From contig NZ_AUBB01000031.1 of assembly GCF_000429025.1 (NCBI RefSeq), forward strand, positions 1 to 64,000: DNA of 64,000 nt, in the 5' to 3' direction. Within the stretch, counting starts at the first letter, position 1. Every line of letters begins with the position of its first letter. Below the pieces are notes generated by a model. That model saw only the letters and a program-made list of their open reading frames with translations. It did no database searches and was not told where the DNA came from. The position numbers and the translations under genes are program-made. This stretch comes from Actinospineispora spinosispora DSM 44797 (GTDB lineage Bacteria; Actinomycetota; Actinomycetes; Mycobacteriales; Pseudonocardiaceae). Positions 1 to 8,049 of this stretch are shown one piece after another.

Positions 1-108
1 CCGGTCGGATGGGCAGCCCGTGGGACGTCGCCGCCGCCGCCGTGTTCCTCGCCTCGGCCGAGGCGAGCTACATCAACGGGGTCTGCCTGCCCGTTGACGG
101 CGGCGTCG
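1..108 (+). pseudogene. C-terminal piece of a short-chain dehydrogenase/reductase
   Basis: The frame entering the window reads a typical SDR C-terminus: a G-x-P-x-DVA-x-AAVFLAS helix followed by the [10 protein letters not shown] strand that ends most classical SDRs. After VDGG the frame does not stop; it runs on into unrelated sequence (residues such as [10 protein letters not shown]), so the natural end seems to be lost. It may be a real gene whose last residues were replaced, or a remnant. The catalytic Tyr-Lys part lies outside the window, so activity cannot be judged. Confidence 0.55.
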
Positions 109-109
109 A

Positions 110-584
110 GCATGTCGCGGGCCTGGACCCAGAACTGGGGGTCGACGGGGTAGTCGTCGGTCAACGCCTCGGCGGCGGTGAGCAGCGCCAGCTCGGGCCG
201 GGTACCGGCCAGCTGCCCGGTCGTCCACCGCCCGGCGCGAACCACCTTGCCCGGTTGCAGCGCCAGGATCGCCGACGTCGCGGGGTGGTTTGCGGGGATC
301 ACACTCTGGCAAGAGCGGAAGAAACAGCCCGAGCGGTTCCGTGTCCGCAGCGCGGAGTACGCCCCGGAAAGCCCTGATACGGCCGGCTGGATCAGCCGAA
401 ATTTCACCACCGAGGGCGCGTCCCGAATCGCTGACCCCGACCTCAGCATGTTGCTCCACAACTACACGAAGGGCCAAGCCGAGTTGGGGTTCGGACTGCC
501 GTTCAACGCGCCGTGCAGCTTCGCATCAGCCACGATCATCACGCACTGCTAGCCGCACCCATCGGCCGAGAATCGGGATCAGGG
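110..584. other. Mosaic of unrecognised gene fragments
   Basis: No complete gene is visible. On the minus strand about 120-330 reads protein-like without a start (segments [15 protein letters not shown] and [17 protein letters not shown]). On the plus strand about 300-552 reads protein-like ([16 protein letters not shown], ending in a stop at 552) but again without a convincing start. The two readings face each other and adjoin the SDR fragment on the left, which fits a scar of several deletions or insertions. I do not recognise either family. Confidence 0.35.
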
Positions 585-911
585 CTAGTCATGGCCGGCG
601 ACCGTCAGCCCGCAGCGGCCATCGACACATGTGCGCCGCAGCCTCCCCTTCGAGATCGTCTGTGCCAGTCCGATCGCCCAGCAGGTCGGGCATCCCCTCA
701 GCGCGAACAGACCCAAACCCGCGAGCGCCAGACCACCCACTACGCCGGCCGCACCGAACCACCAGCCGCCAGACCCGACCGCCACGGGTACGAACGCGAC
801 CGCCCCGATCAGTGCTCCGAAACCCACTACTCCGCGGGCCAGATGCCTCGGCACCGAACTGCTAGCGAAACTCTGCTCGTCCGCCACCGGCGTCGTTGTC
901 TCACCGGTCAT
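585..911 (-). CDS. YgaP-like (DUF2892-type) small membrane protein
   Basis: Protein of 108 aa with two hydrophobic helices (about residues 25-47 and 50-70) and a C-terminal Cys-rich tail: GCPTCWAIG, then TCVDGRCGL. This layout resembles DUF2892/YgaP-type inner-membrane domains, where paired cysteines lie next to the helices. Two ATGs stand in tandem (914 and 911); AAGGAG at 918-923 is spaced better for the second. The start lies inside the 3' end of the ECF sigma gene, so translation is probably coupled to it. Possible roles include membrane redox or anti-sigma-like sensing, but this is inference from operon position only. Confidence 0.7.
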   Translation of the reverse strand: MTGETTTPVADEQSFASSSVPRHLARGVVGFGALIGAVAFVPVAVGSGGWWFGAAGVVGGLALAGLGLFALRGCPTCWAIGLAQTISKGRLRRTCVDGRCGLTVAGHD

Positions 912-1464
912 CATGATCTCCTTCAGGTGAGTCGGATTCGCCCGCCAACGCGGCGCGAACCGCCGCTCGAGCACGATGCAGCCGCGACTTCATCGCCGCC
1001 GTACTCAGGCCGAGCACGTCGGCGACCATCGGCCCGGAATACCCCTGCACATCCCGCATGATCAACACTCGCCGCTGATCAGCGGGCAAAGCCACGATCG
1101 CCGCCACCACCGACTCGACCTCCAACCTGCGCAGCACGTGGTCCTCTACCGACCCCGCGATCAGGCCGTCCACCGGTTCGCGGTGACGCAGCATCAACCG
1201 CGCCCGACGCAGACACTCATGACGCACGATCCGGAACATCCACGACCCCAGCGCACCGGACGCCCGCAACATCCCGATCTTCCGATACAGGATGATCAGC
1301 GCTTCCTGCGCCGCGTCCTCCGCATCCTGGGGTGAGGAACACAGCGAACGGGCGAACCGGTGCACATGCGGATGCGAACCCGACACCAATGCCGCGATCG
1401 ACTCGACATCACCACACCGCGCGGCCTCGACCAGACGCTCATCAGGCCACAGCGACTCAACCAC
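901..1464 (-). CDS. ECF RNA polymerase sigma factor
   Basis: Sigma-70 family protein of about 187 aa. Region 2 is visible around DAEDAAQEALIILYRKI (core binding and -10 recognition). Region 4 is LPADQRRVLIMRDVQGYSG followed by the recognition helix LGLSTAAMKSRLHRARAAVR. No C-terminal SnoaL extension is present, so it is an ordinary small ECF factor. I chose the GTG at 1464 because residues upstream of it are Cys-rich non-family sequence. It overlaps a 33-aa membrane ORF upstream and the YgaP-like gene downstream, so all three are probably co-translated. No classical zinc anti-sigma protein (HxxxCxxC) is adjacent; one of the two membrane neighbours could fill that role. Confidence 0.88.
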   Translation of the reverse strand: MVESLWPDERLVEAARCGDVESIAALVSGSHPHVHRFARSLCSSPQDAEDAAQEALIILYRKIGMLRASGALGSWMFRIVRHECLRRARLMLRHREPVDGLIAGSVEDHVLRRLEVESVVAAIVALPADQRRVLIMRDVQGYSGPMVADVLGLSTAAMKSRLHRARAAVRAALAGESDSPEGDHDDR

Positions 1465-1558
1465 GCGAACGACCCCGCCTACGCAGCACAGCGACACTGC
1501 ACATACACAGCAGCACAGCCGCGACGACAGCAATGACGATGATCATGGTGGTGCTCAC
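1457..1558 (-). CDS. Small single-pass membrane protein upstream of the sigma factor
   Basis: A 33-aa ORF starting with GTG at 1558. A strong GGAGG lies 5 nt upstream of the start. The protein is one hydrophobic helix (MIIVIAVVAAVLLCMC) followed by a basic tail (LRRRGRSRG), a typical single-pass topology with cytoplasmic positive end. Its stop lies 8 bp inside the sigma gene, which supports translational coupling. It has no recognisable family. It could tether or sense for the sigma factor, but that is only inference. Confidence 0.55.
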   Translation of the reverse strand: MSTTMIIVIAVVAAVLLCMCSVAVLRRRGRSRG

Positions 1559-1674
1559 GAGAACCTCCGGGCAGCTGTGGTCTTCTGTACCGAGTCGCCC
1601 TCGACACATCAGACAGGAGATCCACCGGAGACAGAAGGATTCGGCACTCCACCGCCGAATCGCCGAGCGGCCGT

Positions 1675-1905
1675 TCAGATTCCTGGCCACCGATTGCGCC
1701 GTTCGGCCGTGACGTTACCGCCGCGGACGACGATGTCGACCCGAGCTGCCCGCGAATCGCGTGTCGGAAGCGAGCGCCGCGACTCCGACAGCGGAGGGCT
1801 CCACCACGAGGCCCAAGGAGTCGTACAGCCGCCTGCCGCCGGTGAGTATCGCGTCATCGTCGACAGCGAGAACCTCATCCGGTGTGCGCAAGCACCCTGA
1901 TCGAT
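1675..1905 (-). pseudogene. Remnant of a PLP-dependent threonine/serine dehydratase (C-terminus)
   Basis: Two overlapping minus-strand frames together give the C-terminal signature of the serine/threonine ammonia-lyase family: DEVLAVDDDAILTGGRRLYDSLGLVVEPS and, after a frameshift near 1740, VDIVVRGGNVTAE (family consensus: VxxLCGGNLTPE). The first two thirds of the enzyme, with the PLP lysine, are absent; sequence upstream is an unrelated secreted-protein gene. It is therefore a truncated and frameshifted remnant. Confidence 0.65.
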
Positions 1906-1914
1906 TCCACGGGG

Positions 1915-2346
1915 CTAACGGTAGTGCTGGAAATAGTCGTTCGTAAAATTGCCGGACGAGTCGGTGCAGCGCCACGTCTCCCGGTTTCCATCAGTGCCGA
2001 TCAAGGATTTTCCCAATCCTTTATGGAGGCATACGTCCTCCTCCGTGCCGCCCTCAGGTGACCTACCGTCACCATATGGCCGGTGATCATCGTGCGCCGA
2101 CGGTGTGTCGTACGCGGTTTCCGGATGCCACCGCTCCTCTTCACTTTGCGTGAATGTGTATACGCGGTCATATCCCCTGACGCAGTAGTGCTGCGTATCA
2201 TGCTGCCCGGTTTGCCCCTGTACGCGCTCTTGTGCCCCACGCTGATCGCACGGCGAGCCGGGTGCCTCAGCAAGCGCGGTGCCGGTCACCGTGGTACCGA
2301 TCCCGACCACAAGCGAAGCCAGGACGACAGCATGCCGAATACCCAT
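1915..2346 (-). CDS. Secreted Cys-containing small protein
   Basis: Protein of 143 aa with a Sec signal peptide (MGIRHAVVLASLVVGIGTTV, cleavage after ALA near residue 26). The mature part is polar, rich in His, Asp and Glu, and has four cysteines (PCDQ, HYCV, DVCL, WRCT) that could form two disulfides. I see no known domain. The ATG at 2346 is chosen because it begins the signal peptide; AAGGGG lies about 10 nt upstream. An 11-bp-phased TTAG box lies about 90 bp upstream (2435-2449), as for several other secreted proteins in this window. Confidence 0.7.
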   Translation of the reverse strand: MGIRHAVVLASLVVGIGTTVTGTALAEAPGSPCDQRGAQERVQGQTGQHDTQHYCVRGYDRVYTFTQSEEERWHPETAYDTPSAHDDHRPYGDGRSPEGGTEEDVCLHKGLGKSLIGTDGNRETWRCTDSSGNFTNDYFQHYR

Positions 2347-2434
2347 GAACGATGACCCCTTGTGTCGACTTCGGACCGTGGCGTGGATCAGGTTTGAGCA
2401 CACCGATCGGTCCGCGACTACACCACGCGAATGG

Positions 2435-2449
2435 CTAAGGTGTCGCTAA
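2435..2449 (-). promoter_or_regulatory. 11-bp-phased TTAG box upstream of the secreted Cys protein
   Basis: On the minus strand TTAG occurs twice with starts exactly 11 bp apart, in AT-poor surroundings. The box lies about 90 bp before the start codon at 2346. It belongs to the recurrent motif described in the findings. Confidence 0.5.
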
Positions 2450-2617
2450 AAGTCAGTAATGAAGCCGGTCACGGGTCGGGGAGGCCGCATCGGCTTCACG
2501 GCCCGCCGCCAGTACCCGGGTCTCCACACCGCCCAGGCGCGGTGGCCGCAACGCCGACATCCACCGCCCCACCTCACCGACAAATGCAAGCGGAAGCTGT
2601 AAATCACCGCGCCTTGC

Positions 2618-2650
2618 CGATCACCTAGAAACTAGGTGTCTAGGTGATCG
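2618..2650. promoter_or_regulatory. Operator of the GntR regulator (CACCTAG half-sites)
   Basis: Perfect inverted repeat: 11-bp arms CGATCACCTAG (2618-2628) and CTAGGTGATCG (2640-2650). Inside it CACCTAG-AAA-CTAGGTG (2622-2638) forms a second perfect repeat, so three copies of one heptamer are packed in 33 bp. It lies 61 bp before the gntR ATG, as expected for autoregulation. The same heptamer recurs at 5340-5352 in front of the GlcG-like gene. Confidence 0.7.
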
Positions 2651-2710
2651 AGTGTTAGGGTGGTCGCTATCGAGGGAATAACGCCCTGAGGATTGGCGGG
2701 ATAAAAGTAG

Positions 2711-3526
2711 ATGGCGCGGGATGCAGCCAGCAGAGAGGGTGATCACAGGATCGGACGTGCTCGGATCGCCGACCGAATCGTCGACGACCTACGTGAGCGT
2801 ATCCTCAGCGGCACCCTTCCACACGGTTCGCGACTGCCGGCGGAACGAGAATTGGCTGAACAATACGGCGTGAGCGGCGCAACCATCCGCGAAGCCGTCC
2901 GTGTACTGGCAGCAGTGGGGCTGGTGAGTGTCCGTCACGGTATCGGATCCTTCGTGACCGCCAATTCTGACACGATGATCGGAATGTCCATCGCCGCAGT
3001 GGTTCGGCTGCACAACATCGGTGCGACCGAGGTACTCGGTGTGCTCGCGGCGCTGAACCGATATGCAGCCCAACTCGCCGCTCACGCGGCGACCGACGCC
3101 GAGATCGCCTCACTGCGCGAGATCGTCGAGAAGCTAGCCGTGGCTGACACCATCGACCGCACCAACCAAATGCTCAAGGCTTTCATGCGGCGTCTGTCTG
3201 AGATCTCTCACAACGCGCTGCTCATCGGCTTGTGCCGCTACATGATCGACGTGCAGATCGAGTTGATCGGCGAGATAGCCTCTGGCCACGAGTCAGAGTG
3301 GCGGCGAGTCGTACGCGGGCTGCACCCGGACCGTCTCGCGGTCATCGAGGCTCTCGAGAGCCGTTCCAGCGACCGGGTGGCCAAAGCGGTCGACGCGCTC
3401 GGCGCACACACAGCCGGCCTGGTCATGTCGACCCCGTGGGCCGAGAAGATGCAGCTCTCTGATCCCGGCTACGCGCACCTGCTCGCCAGCCTGCTCACCA
3501 CCAATCCCAGCTCGGCCATTGGCTGA
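2711..3526 (+). CDS. GntR-family transcriptional regulator (FadR type)
   Basis: Regulator of 271 aa. The N-terminal winged helix is clear at about residues 18-85: IADRIVDDLRERILSGTLPHG, LPAERELAEQYGVSGATIREAVRVLAAVGLV and the wing VRHGIGSFV. The C-terminal part (about 95-255) is all-helical, as in FCD ligand-binding domains, although the canonical metal-binding His residues are not obvious. The gene stands behind a strong palindromic operator and probably controls itself. The operator half-site is repeated at the promoter of the GlcG/HbpS-like gene 1.1 kb downstream on the other strand, so the two probably form a small regulon. The effector is unknown; a short organic acid would suit the GlcG link. 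Confidence 0.88.
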   Translation: MARDAASREGDHRIGRARIADRIVDDLRERILSGTLPHGSRLPAERELAEQYGVSGATIREAVRVLAAVGLVSVRHGIGSFVTANSDTMIGMSIAAVVRLHNIGATEVLGVLAALNRYAAQLAAHAATDAEIASLREIVEKLAVADTIDRTNQMLKAFMRRLSEISHNALLIGLCRYMIDVQIELIGEIASGHESEWRRVVRGLHPDRLAVIEALESRSSDRVAKAVDALGAHTAGLVMSTPWAEKMQLSDPGYAHLLASLLTTNPSSAIG

Positions 3527-3630
3527 CGGTCGGCGACCACCCATGGTCTCTCGGTCAGGCGACCAGGCCCGAACTCCTCGCCGAACGGTGATCAGAGTTG
3601 TCGACAGAAGACGAAACGGAGGGATCGAGA

Positions 3631-3981
3631 ATGCGGTTGATCAACGCCAACGGCCAGTTCCGATCGAGCTATAGAATAATCGCGCTCGGTGTCGGCTTGA
3701 TAGCTGTCATCACTATTACGGTCTTCGCCAGCGAGGGCCGTTTCAGCAGCCTATTTGGAACCCAACCGGCCGCGATACCTGATCTCGTCGGCCAGCAGCA
3801 GGAGACGGCGCGAATGAATCTGATGAACGCCGGCTGGGGAGCTCCATCGCTCAAGGCGGAGGCCGTCGCCGATCCGACCAAGATCGGCGTGGTTACCCGC
3901 ACGGATCCACCTGCTGGTCAGCTGGCGGACAAGAACAAGTCGATCATCATATTCATCGGAAAACCTCCCTCCTCAACATAA
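3631..3981 (+). CDS. Single-pass membrane protein with one extracellular PASTA domain
   Basis: Protein of 116 aa. A membrane helix (IIALGVGLIAVITITVFA, about residues 15-33) is followed by one PASTA repeat (IPDLVGQQQETARMNLMNAGW ... VVTRTDPPAGQLADKNKSIII). PASTA domains bind peptidoglycan or muropeptides and usually occur in PknB kinases or penicillin-binding proteins; here no kinase or transpeptidase domain is attached. I prefer ATG 3631, preceded by GGAGGG at 7 nt, over the upstream TTG at 3598. It probably acts at the cell wall as a sensor or adaptor, which is inference. Confidence 0.78.
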   Translation: MRLINANGQFRSSYRIIALGVGLIAVITITVFASEGRFSSLFGTQPAAIPDLVGQQQETARMNLMNAGWGAPSLKAEAVADPTKIGVVTRTDPPAGQLADKNKSIIIFIGKPPSST

Positions 3982-4352
3982 AATAGCATCCCGGACACCG
4001 GCGTCCCGTACCAGAAAGGCGCTCAAATCTGTGTGGCGCCGGACTAGACATGATATTCGCTTGACAGAAGACATGGCACAACCTGACATCTCTTCTCAGG
4101 AAACATCGCAAGAGCGCTGGCCTCCGTGCGCGGAATCCGCCATGATGCACCGCACGGGGCGCGAGGCCCGACCCGCAACGATAACGCATATGATGTCGAT
4201 TCCGTCGATCTGCCGAGTTCGACATCAAAGCCCCGCGACGCGGAGGACTCCATGGTTCTCAGCCAAGCCCCTAGCACGGCGAATATCAGGAATTCCTCAG
4301 AAATGTTCCGTTCCGCTCCCTCAGCTGCATCCCGGACCGAAAGGAAATCCAG
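3982..4352. other. Intergenic stretch without a recognisable gene
   Basis: About 370 bp between the PASTA gene and the next small secreted protein. Open frames here have no family-like composition or ribosome-binding site. I see no strong hairpin, and no phased TTAG/TTAT box. Confidence 0.4.
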
Positions 4353-4586
4353 ATGAACCGACACCGAGTACTCACCTACATCGCCGCCACGACCACCGCC
4401 GTCTGCACCGCAGGGGCGTTCAGTGCCACCGCCTGGGCCAGTACCCCTTCCGCGGACGCCGGCCGCGCCGCGGCCAAGACCGTCACCGCCAAACAGTGCC
4501 ACGCGGACAAGGGCAAGGTCATCAAGACCGGCAAGACGTTCACCTGCAAGGGAGGCACGTCCGACAGGAAGTCGGTGAGCGGCTGA
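4353..4586 (+). CDS. Small secreted protein with two cysteines
   Basis: Protein of 77 aa with a signal peptide (VLTYIAATTTAVCTAGAFSATAWA, predicted cleavage near residue 29). The mature peptide is about 48 aa, very basic (many Lys), with two cysteines (KQCHAD and FTCKGG) that may pair. AAAGGA lies 9 nt before the ATG. No family is recognised. Its size, charge and one possible disulfide are compatible with an antimicrobial or surface peptide, but there is no direct evidence for that. Confidence 0.6.
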   Translation: MNRHRVLTYIAATTTAVCTAGAFSATAWASTPSADAGRAAAKTVTAKQCHADKGKVIKTGKTFTCKGGTSDRKSVSG

Positions 4587-4645
4587 CCTTCAGACTCAGC
4601 GGTTCCAACTGAACCGGAGGGTGAGTCTGCCAACCGACCTCGAGG

Positions 4646-5215
4646 TCAGAACTGGTCGCTGTCCTCGCCAGGATCTGCGGTGAACCCGACGGTCTCGATT
4701 CCGAACACCGCGCAGGACTCGTCGTTGGCGGGATTATCACCGCTGACACCGATCGCCGCCACGACATCACCCCAACGGTTCCGGACCAGAACCCCGCCCG
4801 GGATCGGCGCCATCTGACCATCGGCGATGCTGGCGAGCGCGGCGTAGAAGGCAGGCGCGCCGGCCGCGTCTTCGGCCAGCGCGCGACTGCCGACGCCCAT
4901 GCCGAGTGCTCCCCAGGCCTTCGCCTGCGCGATCTTCGGACGCAGGATTCCACAGCCGTCCTGCCGCTTGAGCACCAGCAGGTGTCCACCCTGGTCAAGC
5001 ACCGCCACCGTCAGCGGAGCGCAGTCGAGGGTGCGTCCGTGGCCGAGAACCGCGTCCACCATCGCTGAAGCCTGGTCCAGCGACAGCATGTGCCCGGCCT
5101 CGGCTCGACCGCTCGACAGGTTCACGATGCCCACCGGATTCGATGGCCTGGACACCTGCAGTCGGGGGCGGATCGGCTCGCTGGGCTGCGAGATATCCGA
5201 CGTCGTCTGGTACAT
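4646..5215 (-). CDS. GlcG/HbpS-family (DUF336) protein
   Basis: Protein of 189 aa with the GlcG/HbpS fold: SLDQASAMVDAVLGHG, LTVAVLDQGGHLLVLKRQDG, then the glycine-rich GMGVGSRALAEDAAGAPAFYAAL and GGVLVRNRWGDVVAAIGVSGD. Members bind haem (HbpS of Streptomyces) or accompany glycolate/diol pathways. About 40 N-terminal residues precede the domain and are low in hydrophobicity, so export is unlikely. ATG 5215 is preceded by AGGGAG at 7 nt, better than GTG 5230. The 3' end lies near the convergent secreted gene. Its promoter carries the same CACCTAG half-site as the gntR gene and is probably under that regulator. Confidence 0.82.
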   Translation of the reverse strand: MYQTTSDISQPSEPIRPRLQVSRPSNPVGIVNLSSGRAEAGHMLSLDQASAMVDAVLGHGRTLDCAPLTVAVLDQGGHLLVLKRQDGCGILRPKIAQAKAWGALGMGVGSRALAEDAAGAPAFYAALASIADGQMAPIPGGVLVRNRWGDVVAAIGVSGDNPANDESCAVFGIETVGFTADPGEDSDQF

Positions 5216-5339
5216 GTGACTCTCCCTCACGTAGGCCGCGATCGGACCGGCTGCCCGCTACGTCTGGTGAACATGCGCCTCTTTTCCTCCCACGCCGTCT
5301 GATCGGGGCCTCAGTGGCCTCGGATTCACCATCAGCACA

Positions 5340-5366
5340 CTAGGTCACCTAGAGACCTGATGTCTA
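5340..5366. promoter_or_regulatory. Second CACCTAG operator, upstream of the GlcG-like gene
   Basis: CTAGGT-C-ACCTAG forms an inverted repeat at 5340-5352, and the sequence continues with GA-GAC, then TGTCTA, in register with the operator at 2618-2650 (CACCTAGA, AC, TGTCTA conserved). The site lies about 125 bp before the GlcG-like start codon and about 70 bp before the divergent septum-formation gene, so it may act on both. Confidence 0.6.
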
Positions 5367-5435
5367 ATTCGTGCACTCTGGACTCAGGTTGGGGCTCTCG
5401 AAATACGACCGTTCGCTCGGCATGATGTCGAGGAC

Positions 5436-6443
5436 ATGAATCCGACCGCGTCCCGCGCACCCCGCGACAGCTCAGCTACACCCAGGCGTCGCGGGCCCCT
5501 CGGCGTCATCGTGGGGATGTTCGTCGGTGCCGGGATCATGCTGCTGGCCGCGACGACGAACGCCACCAGCGGCATCGCGGCGTCCGACGCGCAACGCACT
5601 CCGCCGCCGGGGGCCCCCGGCACCTGCCTGAGCTGGCGCCACGCCGATATGGCCGACGCCACGGGCGTCGACTGCGCCAGCCCGCATCTGTTCGAACTGG
5701 CAGACACCGTGCGGTTGGCCGACTTCCCGGCAGGCTCGCCGTTGCCGGACGGACCGAAGCTGGGCCAGCTGGTCAACGAGCGCTGTACACCGCTGGTCGA
5801 CAACTACCTCGGCGGCAGATACGACCCCGATGGCGCGTTCCGGGCGAGTGCGCTCACACCGACGCGGACCGGATGGGCCGGTGGCGACCGCTCGCTGCGC
5901 TGTGGCCTGCAACGCTTCTCTCGTTCCGGCGCACTGAACCCGATCGTCGGCGCCGTGGCCGGCCAGGACCAATCCGACATCCACGCGCCCGGCATCTGCC
6001 TCGGCATCGACGCAGCGCATGTCGGCGACCCGGTGGGTTGCGCCGTCCCACACGCCATCGAATCCGTCGGCTGGGTCGACCTCGGCAAGCGGTTCACCGG
6101 GGCGTACCCCTCGATCGACGATCAGGACAAATACCTACAGCCACAGTGCGCCGAGCTCGCGGGCGACTACGCGGGTGATCGCAACGTCATCACGGCGAAG
6201 GGCCTGTTCGTGCTGTGGAACAACCTGACCAAGGAGTCCTGGACCGCAGGCAGCCGCAAGGTGGCCTGCAACCTCGCCGCACCACTACCCGACAGGAGCG
6301 GCTTCGCGCCCATCGTCGGCAGCGTCAGGGGCCCCGTCCAGATAGGTGGCCAACCCGGCTCACCGACCAATCCGGGCGCGACCGGCCCCGGCGGCCCGTC
6401 CGTCGAGTCTCAACCCCCACTGCCAGCGTCCCCTCCGCGCTGA
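5436..6443 (+). CDS. Septum-formation-family membrane-anchored protein
   Basis: Protein of 335 aa with an N-terminal membrane anchor (LGVIVGMFVGAGIMLLAAT, residues 22-40). Two copies of a Cys-containing extracellular module follow: GTCLSW...VDCASPHLFELADTV (about 60-165) and GICLGI...VGCAVPHAIESVGWV (about 185-285). This GxCL...C-x-x-PH pattern is typical of the actinobacterial septum formation family, found in mycobacteria and Nocardia. The C-terminus is Pro/Gly-rich. GAGGAC precedes the ATG. It starts divergently from the GlcG-like gene, with the CACCTAG operator between them. A role at the cell envelope or septum is inferred from the family name only. Confidence 0.8.
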   Translation: MNPTASRAPRDSSATPRRRGPLGVIVGMFVGAGIMLLAATTNATSGIAASDAQRTPPPGAPGTCLSWRHADMADATGVDCASPHLFELADTVRLADFPAGSPLPDGPKLGQLVNERCTPLVDNYLGGRYDPDGAFRASALTPTRTGWAGGDRSLRCGLQRFSRSGALNPIVGAVAGQDQSDIHAPGICLGIDAAHVGDPVGCAVPHAIESVGWVDLGKRFTGAYPSIDDQDKYLQPQCAELAGDYAGDRNVITAKGLFVLWNNLTKESWTAGSRKVACNLAAPLPDRSGFAPIVGSVRGPVQIGGQPGSPTNPGATGPGGPSVESQPPLPASPPR

Positions 6444-6623
6444 AGCTGAACCAGTTCGGGACCAAAGGTCAGAGACTCTGATATCACGACAGATACCTTT
6501 AAACCAGTCGTACGTGCAGGATAAGAGTCTCTCCAGCCCGTCTTCACAGGTTGTCTTCCCGCGGTGACGGTGATCGGGTCGAAGCCATCTGGCACGACGC
6601 GCGATCAGGGAAGAGAACCTCCG

Positions 6624-7445
6624 ATGGATACGGTATTTCGGATACGGCGCGCCCCCGTTCTGTTCGCGGCGATCCTGATCGCACTGGGCGCGGTAGCTGT
6701 GGGCTGTGCATCCCGGCCGAGCACAGCATCCACCGAGGCGGCCACCGCCGGCATTCCGGTGCTGCATCCCACGGTCGTCGCCACCCTGGACCACGACACC
6801 CAGGCGTGGACCGAAGGCCTGGAGATCGCCGACGGCGTGCTCTACGAAAGCACCGGGCTGACCGGCCGGTCCGAACTACGCAAGCTCGATCCGAACACCG
6901 GCGCGGTGTTGCACCGGACCCCGCTGCCCACCAATCTCTACGGCGAAGGCATCACCGTGCTCGGCGACCGGATCTGGCAGCTCACCTATCGCAACGAGGT
7001 CGCGCTGCGATGGACCGGCGACGCGGTCAACTCCCCGGTGCCCTACCCGGGCGAAGGCTGGGGGCTGTGTCACACCGACACCGGTCGGCTCATCGCCAGC
7101 GACGGGACCGACCGGCTACGGCTGCTGTCTCCGGACGACCTCGCACAGGTAGGCAGCATCGCCGTCACCATCCACGGGCGCGCACTATCCGGTTTCAACG
7201 AACTGGACTGCGGCGGCGGCAACACCGTGCTGGCCAACATCTACCCCACCGGCTGGCTCGCCCAGATCAGCCTGCCGGACGGTAAGGTCACCGCTCTGGT
7301 CGACGCCACCCGGCTGCTGCCACCCGACCTGCCCCGGAGCACCGACGTCCTCAACGGAATCGCCGCCATCCCGGGCACCGACCAGTTCCTCCTAACCGGA
7401 AAACTCTGGCCACACATGTACCGGGTCAGATTCGCCCAGGGATAA
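6624..7445 (+). CDS. Glutaminyl-peptide cyclotransferase, predicted lipoprotein
   Basis: Protein of 273 aa of the plant/bacterial-type glutamine cyclotransferase family (five-bladed beta-propeller), which converts N-terminal glutamine to pyroglutamate. Family features: HDTQAWTEGLEIADGVLYESTGLTGRSELRKLD, YGEGITVLGDRIWQLTYRN, GEGWGLCHT and ELDCGGGNTVLANIY. The N-terminus is a lipoprotein signal (LIALGAVAVGC, Cys at about residue 28), so it is probably anchored outside the membrane. ATG 6624 starts this signal. The gene stands alone, between the septum-formation protein and the repair cluster. Confidence 0.85.
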   Translation: MDTVFRIRRAPVLFAAILIALGAVAVGCASRPSTASTEAATAGIPVLHPTVVATLDHDTQAWTEGLEIADGVLYESTGLTGRSELRKLDPNTGAVLHRTPLPTNLYGEGITVLGDRIWQLTYRNEVALRWTGDAVNSPVPYPGEGWGLCHTDTGRLIASDGTDRLRLLSPDDLAQVGSIAVTIHGRALSGFNELDCGGGNTVLANIYPTGWLAQISLPDGKVTALVDATRLLPPDLPRSTDVLNGIAAIPGTDQFLLTGKLWPHMYRVRFAQG

Positions 7446-7716
7446 CACTCCCGCCGAGGCGGAACACTATGAGAATCGACTACAGATTCGAGCTAGTGCG
7501 GGAATTGGCCGAGGCCAAAAGCAGGTAAGAGGTTGCGGCTGCGATGAAGTGCTTCACCGGGACGTGGTGTTTGAAGTACCGGCCGTGGGTGTAGAAGCTT
7601 GAGGGAAGGAGCAGAACAGAGCGATTCTTGTTCGACCTGGCGACGTTGTGCGCCCAGTCCGGAGTGTCCACCGACGCGGTTCGACATGTTCTGTTCAGCC
7701 CAGCACGCGAGACAGA
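7446..7716. other. Gap with unassigned ORF scraps
   Basis: Both strands show short open stretches that read partly protein-like (plus strand FLFDLATLCAQSGVSTDAV, about 7620-7690), but none has a start, ribosome-binding site or recognisable family. I regard it as decayed sequence. Confidence 0.35.
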
Positions 7717-8049
7717 TCAGTAGGCAAGCACCTCCTCGGTGCGCCCGACCAACTGGTCAGGCCAGGTGCCGATCCCGGCCCGCGCGGCATTCCACACCGC
7801 GTAGCGGCGAGGCAGGCAACGCGCGCACGGTCGATATCCGGCGGCGATCGCAGTGGCCTCGTCGGCGAAGAACACACGATGGCGCGCGTACTTAGCTTTC
7901 GCCAGCCAGCGCAGCGCACTGGAGCAATCGAGCCGCCCGTATCCGCGCAGGCGCCGATGTCCGCCCAGCGTGCCCGGCGTCGCACTGTCGAACGCGACAC
8001 CGTCCGGGCCGATCAGAGTGAAGCTGCTCGCGCCGTTCGAAGTGTTCAT
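7717..8049 (-). CDS. Stand-alone Ada-type metal-binding domain protein
   Basis: Protein of about 110 aa. The second half matches the zinc-binding segment of Ada: YGRLDCSSALRWLAKAKYARHRVFF followed by AGYRPCARCLP. In Ada four cysteines hold zinc; here three are clear (one before SSAL, two in CARC), so the coordination differs. No methyltransferase or AraC domain is fused. It is divergent from the Ada-AlkA gene with about 235 bp between the starts, and probably belongs to the same DNA-alkylation response. The start is uncertain: ATG 8049 or 8073; neither has a strong ribosome-binding site. Confidence 0.7.
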   Translation of the reverse strand: MNTSNGASSFTLIGPDGVAFDSATPGTLGGHRRLRGYGRLDCSSALRWLAKAKYARHRVFFADEATAIAAGYRPCARCLPRRYAVWNAARAGIGTWPDQLVGRTEEVLAY

